Assembly (NCBI GenBank): GCA_947623455.1
Contig: OX392532.1
Location: 51,029,058 to 51,093,057 of the forward strand
Origin: Mimachlamys varia
Lineage: Eukaryota > Mollusca > Bivalvia > Pectinida > Pectinidae
Length of the DNA stretch: 64,000 nt
Direction: 5' to 3'
In this document: in pieces, positions 1 to 11,245 of the stretch
Layout of the letters: the number at the start of each line of letters is the position of its first letter
How positions within the stretch are numbered: position 1 is the stretch's first letter
Program-made: the position numbers and the translations under genes
Notes under the pieces: generated by a model
The model's database searches: none
What the model saw: the letters and a program-made list of their open reading frames with translations, nothing else
What the model was told of the DNA's origin: nothing

Positions 1-1786
1 TGTCTTTAAACTAGGATTAAGATCATTGTTTATCATATACGAGGGACATATACTAGTTCAATTTGATTATGTCTTCGGTACTTTCAGTACATTGACTTAA
101 CAACTGACCTAGCTACAATAACTACCGCCAAAAATTGAGTCGGTATCCCATCATAATATTATAACGTTACGCCCGACCATAGTACAATACACTGTATAAA
201 CACACAGATATACATTTTAAATACCTGTAATAATATTCTTTCACTGTCAAGTTTTTTTTAAAGCATTCAAAATGTAAACAAACTTTTGAAAAAAAAACCC
301 ATTTATATGCGTCAATCTTACATATCTTGTGTTATTGAGTACACATATTAAGTTAACAAGGAGTGAGTCAGTATACTTAGGGGACACCTTTACTTTTAGG
401 TGATACAAATAAAGCTAGAGATGTAAGCCGTCGATCTTACACTAGTGACAATAATTTATAATTTATTATTTTCAAACGGTTCCTTTAATGTTAATTTATT
501 TACTGTCGAAAAAATATTTTAACGCATGAAAACGATTTAGTTGAAACCAAGGTATTCAGCAGGGCTCCCTTTCTGCTTATCGTTCGTTGCACATCTACAT
601 TTCTATTCAACAGTTGAATTAGGATTTTTTAATAAAACAAAGGATTTCTCCAGGGCTACATGTAAGAAGATAAAGATTCGCCGTCTTATAAAAGTGCAAA
701 ACCATTGCATTGACATATATTTTTGGTTATGACAAAGTATAAATTTACAGGTAGTCTTTTTGTTGCAACAAAGGGGTGCGTCAGGGCTGCATATTTTCTT
801 TCCAGTCGTTTAAAAATGACAAAGGTTATGAAAACGGGACACGGTTATAACTCTTCCTTTATTTAAATGGGCGTCAATGTTTTGATATCGAGCATTAGAA
901 AAAGACTGTTTCAGTTCGGCGAGCTCTGTGCTATTAAGAATTACACGAACGATATGAAGGTGTTTCATTTTTATTGTGTATTGAGGCCCTGTGGTCTATT
1001 GTACCATATATCCACTCACGGACTAGGACAGGTAAGCTATACGAAGAATTACCTGCCATAAGTATCGGGCCAGCTCCTAGCATTGTGTCGTTTGTTATAC
1101 CATGTTCAATAGGGATTATTAGCGCTTTAGCATTCTTACCGGTTCAAAAACAGGTTGATAATATTTAGCCGGCGTATATATGAAAACATACACTCTTTAA
1201 CGAATAATGTTGATTTTTACGTAGGACGTGTATCGCCTTAGTTTTAACCTGAGTTACTAGAAAGGAATGTGATCTTTTTAAGGAGAAACAACGTCTGCTG
1301 GATTTAGAAAGCTCGTGTTCGGGAGTATGGAGTGAAACGTCGTGTTGTGGTGTGTTGTGAATTTGGGATGTAAAACGAAATTGAGCTCCATGCTGTTTGA
1401 AAGGGTTGAAATATGTTTCCATCTTGGATTAAACATTTAAAACACACTATGTGAGGATTGAAGTTTATACGGTCCGCCATTGTTGGGGGGCTCCGTCTCC
1501 AGGGCTCGGCCAGTAACTTTCGAACCATTTAAAGGATTACAAAACAAGTCTCCATCATAGACGTCGGTCTCGTAAATATTAAATATGATTTTATTCACCT
1601 TGACGTGTATTTATATAAATGTAATCCTTAGATATCATGTCTTATTCGGAAACCAAAACATGTGGAGATATATGATCGAACGGATAGTGTTGAGGGATGT
1701 TGTTTTTTGAGAGTTTATATATACTTGCCTGATCGGATTCCTTCATAAGCAAAAAAAAAAAAAAAACCAAACAAACAAACAAACAA
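1..1786. other. Upstream flank of the Kv gene, no gene recognised
   Basis: AT-rich DNA with only short open frames that show no recognisable domain and no convincing splice context. A TATATATA stretch at 1716-1723 lies about 65 bases before the Kv start codon and could be a TATA-like element, but such strings are common in this AT-rich DNA. An A tract at about 1751-1766 and a run of CAAA units lie immediately before the ATG. The stretch probably holds the Kv 5' UTR and promoter, which cannot be delimited from sequence. Confidence 0.4.
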
Positions 1787-2728
1787 ATGGAACCGGACAG
1801 GAAGGCAAAGGTCAAGTTTGCTGATCAGAACGTCCGGAAAAAGTCGAAATCGACAATTGAGAGAAAAAATTCGAAGAAATTAATTACTACTAAGAATAGT
1901 GCAAGCGAAAATGAGGACGATCGGAGAAAGTCGAACGAAACATCAACTGACCAAAGTAAAGTTCAAACTACTGGTCAGCCGGTTTCGGACAGTAGAGTGA
2001 CCGACGAGAATTCCAAATGTAACCATACGACACACGAAGGATCTGAAATGACAGCAAATAGCCAACCGGAAACTCCTTTGGATAAATCGAACATAGTCAC
2101 GTGCGAGGTAAAGATACCGATAAAAACAGAAACCAATGAAATGAATGGTGACCCTATAGATTGCGGTATGTCATACGAGGCCAAAGTTGAGACAGACGAA
2201 ACAGGACGTATAAAAATACCAAAAAGGGCCCAATCTGCATCCAGCGAGGGAAGCTGCACTGACGATACGGGCTCCGATATCATAACGCTCAATATTGGCG
2301 GATTCAAACATCAGACGAAATTAGAAACCATTTCTAAACATCCGACAACAAGACTGGCTAAATTGGCCGACTCGGCCAGACTGACCGGCAAACGGGAATA
2401 TTTCTTTGACCGTCATCCGACCTTATTTGGGTATATTTTGAATTTTTACAGGATCGGGAAACTCCACGTGCCGATAAGCCTTTGTGGTCCGTTATTAAGA
2501 GAAGAACTCGACTTTTGGGAAATAGACGATAAAGACATTGAATTATGTTGCTGGGTCCACTACATCAGTTTTGAAGATACGCTTGAAATGATTGATAGAT
2601 TTGAACAAGATGACAAGCGTACGAAGAACTCTGCTCGAAGTGTGGGACCAGACGACCCCTGCTGGTACCGCTACAGACCTAAAGTATGGAGGGCCCTTCA
2701 GGACCCGTATTCCTCTAAAGGGGCCACG
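1787..2728 (+). CDS. Kv gene coding exon 1: N-terminus and T1 domain
   Basis: It encodes residues 1-314. The ATG at 1787 follows a CAAA-rich leader and is the first start in the open frame. Residues 1-163 are rich in Lys, Ser, Glu and Asp with no known domain. The T1 fold begins at D164 (ITLNIGGF) and ends with the CCW motif and a helix up to about 280, followed by the linker into S1. The exon ends exactly on a codon at ACG|GTAAGT. The frame stays open for a further 27 codons to 2812, so intron retention would give a 341-aa T1-only protein. Confidence 0.92.
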
Positions 2729-5700
2729 GTAAGTCTAGCCAAACACAGTTCAGTTAAAGTGTATGCTACAAAAATTAAAACCATGATTTGTGCTAGAGTT
2801 ATCTTCCTTTAACGAGAACAAGTTAAAATTACCAGTAAAAATTACTTTAATCAACCATCCATTAAAATCGTCATCAATTCATGTGTGCCTTAAAAAGCTA
2901 TATTCCATTGATATAATGTCCCTCGTTTACATATACAGTAAGCCCCAGACATAACTTGTCTCGTTTACTCTGAAGCCCTTAACCCATGATATATATCTTT
3001 ACATTATGCCCGTTGTTTATATACAGTAAAACTATGATTTTATATACAGTAAAACCTTGATATAATGTCCCTCGTTTATATACAGTAAAACCTCGATATA
3101 ATGTCCCTCGTTTATATACAGTAAACCTTGATATAATGTCCCTCGTTTATATACAGGAAAACCTTAATATAATGTCCCTTGTTTATATACAGTAACACCT
3201 TGATATAATGTCCCTCGTTTATATACAGTAAAACCTTGATATAATGTCCTCGTTTATACAGTAAACCTTGATATAATGTCCCTTGTTTATATACAGTAAA
3301 ACCTTGATATAATGTCCCTTGTTTATATACAGTAAAACCTTGATATAATGTCCCTTGTTTATATACAGTAAAACCTTGATATAATGTCCTCGTTTATACA
3401 GTAAACCTTGATATAATGTCCCTTGTTTATATACAGTAAAACCTTGATATAATGTCCCTCGTTTATATACAGTAAAACCTTGATATAATGTCCCTTGTTT
3501 ATATACAGTAAAACCTTGATATAATGTCCCTTGTTTATATACAGTAAAACCTTGATATAATGCCCCTCGTTTATATACAGTAAAACCTTAATATAATGTC
3601 CCTTGTTTATATACAGTAACACCTTGATATAATGTCCCTCGTTTATATACAGTAAAACCTTGATATAATGTCCTCGTTTATACAGTAAAACCTTGATATT
3701 ATGTCCCTCGTTTATATACGATAAATCCTTGATATAATGTCCCTCGTTTATATACGGTAAATCCTTGATATAATGTCCCTCGTTTATATACAGTAAAACC
3801 TTGATATAATGTCCTCGTTTATACAGTAAAACCTTGATATTATGTCCCTCGTTTATATACGATAAATCCTTGATATAATGTCCCTCGTTTATATACGGTA
3901 AATCCTTGATATAATGTCCCTCGTTTATATACAGTAAAACCTTGATATAATGTCCCTCGTTTATATACGGTAAAACCTTGATATAATGTCCCTCGTTTAT
4001 ATACGGTAAAACCTTGATATAATGTCCCTCGTTTATATACAGTAAAATCTCGATATAATGTCCCTAGTTTATATATAGTAAAACCTTGATATAATGTCCC
4101 TCGTTTATACAGTAAACCTTGATATGATGTCCCTCGTTTATATACAGTAAAACCTTGATATAATGCCCTTCGTTTATATACAGTAAAACCTTGATATAAT
4201 GTCCCTCGTTTATTTACAGTAAAACCTTGATATTATGTCCCTCGTTTATATACAGTAAAACCTTGATATAATGCCCCTCGTTTATATACAGTAAAACCTT
4301 GATATAACGCCCCTCGTTTATATACAGTAAAACCTTGATATAATGTCCCTCGTTTATATACGGTAAAACCTTGATATAATGTCCCTCGTTTATATACAGT
4401 AAAACCCTGATATAATATCCCTTGTTTATATACAGTAAAACCTTGATATAATACCCCTCGTTTATATACAGTAAAACCTTGATATAATGTCCCTCGTTTA
4501 TATGCAGGAAAACCTTGATATAATATCCCTTGTTTATATACAGTAAAACCTTGATATAATACCCCTCGTTTATATACAGTAAAACCTTGATATAACGCCC
4601 CTCGTTTATATACAGGAAAACCTGGATAAAATGCCCCTCGTTTATATACAGGAAAACCTTGATATAATGCCCCTCGTTTATATATAGGAAAACCTTGATA
4701 TAATGCCCCTCGTTTATATACAGGAAAACCTTGATATAATGTCCCTCGTTTATATACAGTAACACCTTGATATAATGTCCCTCGTTTATATACAGTAACA
4801 CCTTGATATCATGTCCCTCGTTTATATACATCAAAACCTTCATATAATGCCCCTCGTTTATATACAGGAAAACCTTGATATAATGTCCCTCGTTTATATA
4901 CAGGAAAACCTTGATATAATGCCCCTCGTTTATATACATCAAAACCTTGATATAATGCCCCTCGTTTATATACAGGAACACCTTGATATAATGTCCCTCG
5001 TTTATATACAGGGGGAGGGGGAGCTCAAACTTCCATTCCAATCCGAAAAGTCGTTTTCTTATCCATATCATCTTTTTAATATCTGTTTATCCAGAATATT
5101 ATTAATTTTCCCTCAAATTTTCCTCTCTTCTAATAGACTTTTCGTTGTCGGTGATATTTTCTGTCGCGATAAGGCCATTGAATGGCTCAGAACTGCGAAA
5201 AAGATTAATGCTATTTTAAACTAAGAACCATCTGGACTACATTGTAATATTTGTTATATTTTTGTTTAGCAAAGAATATTTCTATCTAAAAATGTCACAT
5301 TAAACTTTTACCAAGAAGCGTTTTTTCCCCATCAAACTAATAAAATCGTATTATATTAAGTAAGCATAACACTATGTCATTTAGGAATGTTGGCAGAATA
5401 CGGCAAAATGTGTTATAGGTCTTGACCCTTTGTCGGGTCCTAATATGGTTACTTATCTTAATAACTCATATGTATATACAGAATATACGTCGCTCTATTC
5501 AGGTATTATTAACCTCTGTAAACGATCGAATCTAATTCCACTAAATTATTAATCGGATCAGTCCATTCATGCATTAGGGTATATGACAGTCGCTGATCCC
5601 ATTTATGCATTAAGACTGGTGCTATATATATATATATTAAGGAGTCATGTCACCTGACGTTAAAACACTAGAGAGCTCCACTGAAATTTCGATCAACCAA

Positions 5701-8700
5701 AAATTACAGTATTCGGAAGGAGTATGGGTATTTGTGAAGAAAACGAGAAATTCATTTTGAATAATATGTCAATATTGGGAAGTCTTTTATGAAACGGAAT
5801 AAAATAGAGGAAAAATATTTGCACAAAATATATGTCGCGGTCGTATTTGACACAAAATTAACATACAAAATATTATAAGAAGTAACTGAAGTTTGATGTT
5901 TACATTGATGTGACAAAGATTTACAGGGCGGGTGTCGTCGATGAAGCAGAAGACGCTTACTCTTCCGGAACACCTGGTCTTATTCTCTTGTACTTTTACC
6001 AGAGTCTCCATGTAAATCTTTCCTTTGTTCATATTTTGTCCCTGATTTAATCGATTTTGAGTTTGGATTATGATTTTGTTAACGCTTCGGTATGCTCTTA
6101 TTTATTTAAACACATTGACGGGATCAAATCTGAAGATGATATTCTGTACAAAGTTATCTTTTCGTGGATGGTTAATTTTCAGAGCTAATTTGTAGGCTTT
6201 AAGTCGTTGAAATCACAAAACTCATTATATTCGGTGTTAGTTTGATTGAAAGTTGGGTCAATACTCTAACAAGCTAGTAGCCTAGCGCAATTCAAAACCG
6301 ATATTTAGTTCCGAGGTCAGCAACCGCGAAAATATTGACTCCTGAAATTTATTTTCATTGTTAATTAAATCTGTTTGGGAATCAGTATCTTATATTAACA
6401 AAAAACAGCATTAAAAGTTTAAAGATCATTTTCGCCGAGTTTTTCTCCTGCATTTCATCTTTAAGTAGACTTACCCAGAAATTAATGGTAAAAAAACAAG
6501 TTAAATCTTCATTTTAGTCGTTTGATTTTTAAGAGATTCCTTAAGTCCAAAACATGAACAAGAACATGTAAAATATTTCCATGCGAATTTTATGCAATGC
6601 AGTGCAAACAAATCTCAAACTGCGTGCATATCACCATAATTGTCGTCAGAAAAAACATCAAATTTTACCTAATTCTGATACAAGATTTTTCGTGCATGAT
6701 TTAAAGCAAGCGTTATGCAGAAAAAGATCATAAACCCATTTAATCTGAGTCAGCTAAAGTTTTGACGTCTATCCAAAATCCAGATCCGTTATTGATTCCT
6801 AAATCCGAACGTAAAAAAACTGTAAAAACTCTTCGGTTATACTTGATTTTTATATTCACGATACACAACTTAATCTCCCCATAGTATAAAGTTACATAAC
6901 GTGGGGTTTTGACATCATTGTAGTCGTAAAAAGTTAAATAGCCGAGACGGATATATGTAATGCTGTTGTGCTAATCCATTCTCTGATAAATATTTTCTAA
7001 ATTTAAAGAATCTTCTAGGAGACGTACTAAGTGGTGACATTAAAGTTTTCTTACTCATTCTTCATGCATGTGTATATTAGCGAAGTGAGAGAAAAGGAAA
7101 CGGATGGGAAATGGAGAGACGGAAGGGGGGACAAATACGTAACGGCGGGAAACGGGGGACGGGGCACAGTCGGAAACCCACGTGACACTGCCCTAACGAA
7201 GTGTGTGTCCCGTGGGCTAAAACAGACGGAGAATCTCGTTTCCGTACTAAAATAGTAGCCAATCATATCGCTTCTTTCGTCCGTGGTAATTTCTGCCGGG
7301 ATTTCCCGTTTGTAGCTCTTAAATACAAACCAACATGACGGCGGAATAGCCTGCCAAGAAAACCTGTTGGTGGTGTTTGAACAACATAAGGGACAAATAA
7401 TCTTACCGGAAACTGACATCGCCGTCATGCCTACAGAAATATACCAAAGATAAAAGGGTCTAACCGAGTTCCACGAGAAACGACCATTTTGATTGGTCGA
7501 AAACTCCGAATTTCCTCCGTCTGTTCTAGCCCACGAGACACAATCGTAAGAGAAGGGTCACGTGGGTTTCCCGACGAGGGGAGGGGAGCAATAAAGAGAA
7601 AATGGGCATTGCACGGAATGGGACGAGAAGGGCCTAAAGATAAACTTGACAACAGGGTTGGATGGAGGAAGATGGAAAATCTGTTAAAGGGTTATGTTTA
7701 CCGTACACATTATATCAAACTTTTCAGTTAATGGTATATGTTACCTTACACATTATACATGATATTTCAGTTAAGGGTTGTGTTACCTTACACATTATAC
7801 ATACTATTTCAGTTAAGGGTGTATGTTACCTTGCACATTATACATGGTATTTCACATAAGGGGGTATGATACCTTACACATTATACATGATATTTCAGTT
7901 AAGGGTTATGCTACCTTACACATTATAAATGATATTTCAGTTAAGGGTATATGTTACCTTACACATTATACATGATATTTCAGTTAAGGGTGTATATCAC
8001 CTTACACATTATACATGATATTTCAGTTAAGGGTATATGTTACCTTACACATTATACATGATATTTCAGTTAAGGGTGTATGTTACCTTAGACATTATAC
8101 ATGATATTTCAGTTAAGGGTGTATGCTACCTTACACATTATACATGATATTTCAGTTAAGGGTGTATGTTACAGAACACATAATACATACATTGTAATGT
8201 TTCAGGTGTGGGTATATGTTACCTTATAGAGTAGACAATATAATAATATTTCAATTGCGCTATTAGATCTTCCAATACAAAAGTTATGTACGTATTTCGT
8301 TAACCTTTAAAATTAAAAGTTTACAGAGAGAAAATATTTGTCTATCGAAAGTTTCAAACCTTTTCTGTGTAGATTCTTTTCGGAAGAGTTTGGGAGTGAT
8401 GAGAAAGTATCATATATTCTTTATCTTTCTGTTTCTTTACAGATGTATGCGGTCACCTCTCTGCTGGTGGTACTCTTGTCGATTTCCGTCTTCATCCTTG
8501 AGACGCTTCCGTACTTCGAGGCCCTTACCGTCCACGCCACGAGCGCTGGTTCCAACATAACCAGCGACATGCTACGGCGCGAACTGGACATATTTTACGA
8601 CATCACGCCTTACGACACATTGCTTATCATCGACAATTCATGCAACGTCTTTTTCTTCTTGGAATTTTTAGTCAAACTGATGACAGCACCATCCAAGAAA

Positions 8701-9615
8701 AGGTTTCTCACCACACCATTAACAATAATAGAAGCAATTTGCATCGTTCCATATTACATCGCCGTGGCCATTGTATTTTTTCATCCGGACCCCATTACAC
8801 TTTTCACTTTCATCAGAGTGTTGTTCGCCTTCCGCGTGCTTCGGATTTTCCGGATTTTTATTCTTATGAAACATTTTTTGGCTTTAAAGATCCTGATTTA
8901 CACAATCAAGGCGAGTACCAAGGAATTGTTTCTGCTGCTTCTCGTGGTGATAATCGGCGTCGTTATATTCGCCTGTATTGAGTATTACATGGAAATATTC
9001 TCGACAGAGGAGAGTGATTTCAAACATATCCCTCTTGCTTTTTGGTGGGCTATCGTAACCATGACAACCGTAGGTTACGGCGATATGGCGCCAAAATCTG
9101 GACTTGGATATCTTGTTGGGTCGTTGTGTGCCATTTCCGGTGTTCTAGTTATTGCCTTGTCCGTTCCTGCCATTGTCAACAATTTTACTTTGTATTACAC
9201 GCATGCGCAGTCACGAGAAAAACTGAAACAACGAAAACGAAAGTTTCAAAAGGAAAGATGGAATAGACTGATGTCTACAACTGTGTTCAAAATCAAACTC
9301 AATAAAACCGAGGATAAAGATCATTCTGGGTTCAAGACTTTGGTTAACGGCTTGATGCAAACTGGGAACAAGGCGCCGAAAATTAATTCAGTGACCCCGC
9401 TCAACACTGAAGTCGAATTGAAACAACCAACAACTTCCGGTTTGGAAACTGATGGTCCTGAGAACGATGACGCTGATTCGACGGTGACAGAGGCAAATCC
9501 AGCAAAACCCAAAAACATTCAAGTCATCGACTTGAATGAGTCTTTAAACGAAGAAAGTTTGATGGAGGATATCGAATCCTCTGTGTCGGAAGTTAAACCG
9601 CGCATTGTCGAATAA
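1787..9615 (+). CDS. Kv3/Shaw-like voltage-gated K+ channel subunit, two coding exons
   Basis: Predicted plasma-membrane subunit of a tetrameric voltage-gated potassium channel. The CDS is join(1787..2728,8443..9615), 704 aa, with a phase-0 GT-AG intron (donor ACG|GTAAGT, acceptor TTTCTTTACAG). Order: hydrophilic, basic N-terminus (1-163); T1 tetramerisation domain (about 164-280) with the HX5CX20CC zinc signature (H227, C233, C254, C255) that separates Kv2/3/4 from Kv1; the pre-S1 motif DPYSSKGA typical of Kv3; S1-S6 (about 315-565); pore TTVGYGDM (522-529); charged cytoplasmic tail to 704. NNFxxYYxxA after S6 also matches Kv3. A possible N-glycosylation site (N352) lies in the S1-S2 loop. 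Divergent points: S4 lacks an arginine at F442 and carries K457 three residues late, the S3 acidic residue is Glu (E411), and the S6 Pro-x-Pro hinge is S554-V-P. Family assignment is strong; which paralogue it is, and whether it conducts alone, is unknown. Confidence 0.93.
2935..5012. repeat. 36-bp minisatellite, about 57 copies, in the Kv intron
   Basis: Units read roughly CTTGATATAATGTCCCTCGT followed by TTATATACAGTAAAAC. Variants of 31-35 bp occur in the first half and a purer 36-bp register in the second half. Because 36 is divisible by 3, both strands show spurious open frames (for example 4214-5071 on the minus strand). The array starts about 200 bases after the Kv donor. Nothing suggests it is translated. 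Confidence 0.95.
5013..7099. other. Kv intron interior, unique-looking sequence
   Basis: AT-rich intron DNA. I see no exon-like frame flanked by splice sites that would continue the channel, and none is needed because exons 1 and 2 join in phase with the expected T1-S1 linker. A short (TA)n tract lies near 5621-5640. Confidence 0.5.
7130..7590. mobile_element. Miniature inverted-repeat element, long imperfect arms, in the Kv intron
   Basis: The left arm at about 7150-7265 and the right arm at about 7490-7585 are imperfect reverse complements. Shared blocks include GGAAACCCACGTGAC, CCCGTGGGCTAAAACAGACG (with CTCGTGGGCTAGAACAGACG as partner) and a terminal CCAATC. The centre is unique and non-coding. 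The ends are not sharply defined and I did not find a convincing target duplication, so the superfamily is unassigned. Confidence 0.7.
7684..8225. repeat. 43-bp minisatellite, about 12 copies, in the Kv intron
   Basis: Units contain TTAAGGGTGTATGTTACCTT followed by ACACATTATACATGATATTTCAG-like sequence. The core AAGGGTGTATGCTACCTTACAC is also the inverted-repeat end of a miniature element seen at 31421-31666 and 44115-44279, and it recurs in the array at 11588-11760. The array ends about 220 bases before the acceptor of Kv exon 2. Confidence 0.9.
8443..9615 (+). CDS. Kv gene coding exon 2: S1-S6, pore and C-terminal tail
   Basis: It encodes residues 315-704. The acceptor is a good polypyrimidine tract ending TTTCTTTACAG at 8442. 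S2 keeps the charge-transfer acidic residue (E388). S4 reads R439, F442, R445, R448, R451, I454, K457. The filter TVGYGD is at 523-528. S6 ends ALSVPAIVNNF (552-562). The tail is Lys/Arg-rich at first, then acidic and Ser-rich. The stop codon TAA (9613-9615) lies inside an AATAAA hexamer at 9611-9616. Confidence 0.93.
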   Translation: MYAVTSLLVVLLSISVFILETLPYFEALTVHATSAGSNITSDMLRRELDIFYDITPYDTLLIIDNSCNVFFFLEFLVKLMTAPSKKRFLTTPLTIIEAICIVPYYIAVAIVFFHPDPITLFTFIRVLFAFRVLRIFRIFILMKHFLALKILIYTIKASTKELFLLLLVVIIGVVIFACIEYYMEIFSTEESDFKHIPLAFWWAIVTMTTVGYGDMAPKSGLGYLVGSLCAISGVLVIALSVPAIVNNFTLYYTHAQSREKLKQRKRKFQKERWNRLMSTTVFKIKLNKTEDKDHSGFKTLVNGLMQTGNKAPKINSVTPLNTEVELKQPTTSGLETDGPENDDADSTVTEANPAKPKNIQVIDLNESLNEESLMEDIESSVSEVKPRIVE

Positions 9616-10002
9616 AGTTTAAACCGGAAGTAGAATCATGTGAAACGTCCGGATACGGAATTTTGAATGTATGCATTTTGTGATTATGATACATTGTTGA
9701 AACCCTTCTCTTACCTGTCTGTGATGTTGACTAGAGAGGATCCCCTGGCTATAACGGAGTGTTTATTTGGGTAGAAGTTTTCCTATCTACATCCTATAAC
9801 GAATGCATCACGCTGATAGTTTGTACTATACTGGAGACCCCATATATGTGGATATTTCTTTTACAAGGGCAGAGCTCCTATGGAAAAGTGCAACTCCTTA
9901 CAATCGTATTGTGACGTCACACATAGTGGTGTATTTATATCCTGTCAGTATTTTTGACGGAGCACAGACTTAACAGTTCAATGAAAGTTCGGGACACGTC
10001 GT
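9616..10002. other. Probable Kv 3' UTR and flank
   Basis: This is the sequence directly after the channel stop codon. The only clear polyadenylation hexamer nearby is AATAAA at 9611-9616, overlapping the stop. No gene is visible. Confidence 0.35.
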
Positions 10003-10290
10003 CGGAAACCCACGGTACACCTCTCTGACGCTATGTAAGCGTCAGAGAAGTGTACCGTGGGTTTCAAGCGTCAGAGAAGTGTACCGTGGGTTTCAAGCGT
10101 CATAGAAGTGTACCGTGGGTTTCAAGCGTCAGAGAAGTGTACCGTGGGTTTCAAGCGTCATAGAAGTGTACCGTGGGTTTCTGACGTCAGAGAAGTGTAC
10201 CATGGGTTTCAAGCGTCAGAGAAGTGTACCGTGGGTTTCAAACGTCAGAGAAGTGTACCGTAGGTTTCAAACGTCAGAGAAGTGTGTTTC
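10003..10290. repeat. 29-bp minisatellite, 9 direct copies plus one inverted copy
   Basis: Direct units read GCGTCAGAGAAGTGTACCGT followed by GGGTTTCAA, from about 10038. One copy in opposite orientation (AACCCACGGTACACCTCTCT) sits at about 10009-10033, separated by a 7-base loop, so the left edge forms a near-perfect hairpin. The left flank GTCGGAAACCCAC resembles the arm of the element at 7130-7590. Confidence 0.9.
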
Positions 10291-10359
10291 CGACGGTGTT
10301 CAGGGCATGGAATTTAGAAAATGTTGCTTCTTACAAAGAAAATCTCTTTGTGAATGAAA

Positions 10360-11240
10360 GAACGTGAACTGTTCGCGATGTAGGTAATACAATTGTACAG
10401 AGAACCATGAAGAGGGGAAATCTAAATTCCTTCTGGTACCGAGTTCGGATACCAATGACGTCATACCTGTTAATTCTTACCTCTGACGTCATCGATCCAT
10501 TGTGAATAATTTCAAACTATGTACGAGTCTCACTCCAACATTGTCAGTCTGTGTCGTGTAGTTTGCAATGTCGTCTTAAAATAATTACGTCATCGGTGTT
10601 ACGTATCGGGCATTTCCGAAAAGCTTTGATCTTTATTCAAATATCGGCTTGATAAGGTGACAAAAAAAAATCGAGATTTGAGTTTAAATATTGAATACAA
10701 ATCTTTCCATTGTGATTTTCTTCTTTCTTGAAGAGCTGGTAACCATTATATAATTATATTTATGTTTTTAACGAACCTTTCCAAAAGTCGAAAGGTGTCG
10801 GAGATGTACATGTATGGTGTTAGTGTTTTGTTATCGGAAACTACCGGAAATTACCGAAGATTTACGACTTTAGTATTTGTTTTACCGGGTGATCCTAGGA
10901 ATGAAGAAACGTGCATTAATGCTGTAATGTGTGTCATTACGTCATTCACAAACCCATAATGATGAGGTGAATGCATTGATATATCGATGTCGATATCGTA
11001 GCCTTATAAATATTTCATTGTCCAAAATCTTGCTTGCCCTTCTTGTCGATGTAAATGTGTACAAATGAAAATTCACCTTTGGTATGTATCGTTACGAATG
11101 CATTTTATGATTCATTTTTGAATATTTAAATCTACATAAAAAATACAAGACACACGATTCGACGTCTTAATGGAAGCAACCATACATGATTGACAGTCGC
11201 TCCCTTGCATACACCAGGACTGATTGATAAATGGGAGCCT
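10360..11240. other. Intergenic DNA, nothing recognised
   Basis: The only open frames are short (such as 10762-10959) and have no splice or domain support. No repeat family seen elsewhere in the window was recognised here. Confidence 0.4.
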
Positions 11241-11245
11241 CATAT

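Noticed and set aside
541..1168. Short + strand frames upstream of the Kv gene
   Set aside because: No domain, no splice support, mutually overlapping, ordinary for this base composition.
2935..5012. CRISPR-like direct repeats (also at 61030 and 62165)
   Set aside because: Units are contiguous with no unique spacers, and the genome is eukaryotic.
4214..5071. 285-codon minus-strand frame with LLYINEGHYIKV repeats
   Set aside because: Read-through of the 36-bp intronic array in the Kv gene.
7031..7652. Overlapping frames on both strands around 7.0-7.7 kb
   Set aside because: They lie in the arms of an inverted-repeat element; the frames mirror each other and have no homology.
8338..8442. In-frame extension of Kv exon 2 upstream of the acceptor
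   Set aside because: The 35 codons before 8443 do not resemble the T1-S1 linker, whereas the 2728/8443 junction joins DPYSSKGAT to S1 as in Kv3 channels.
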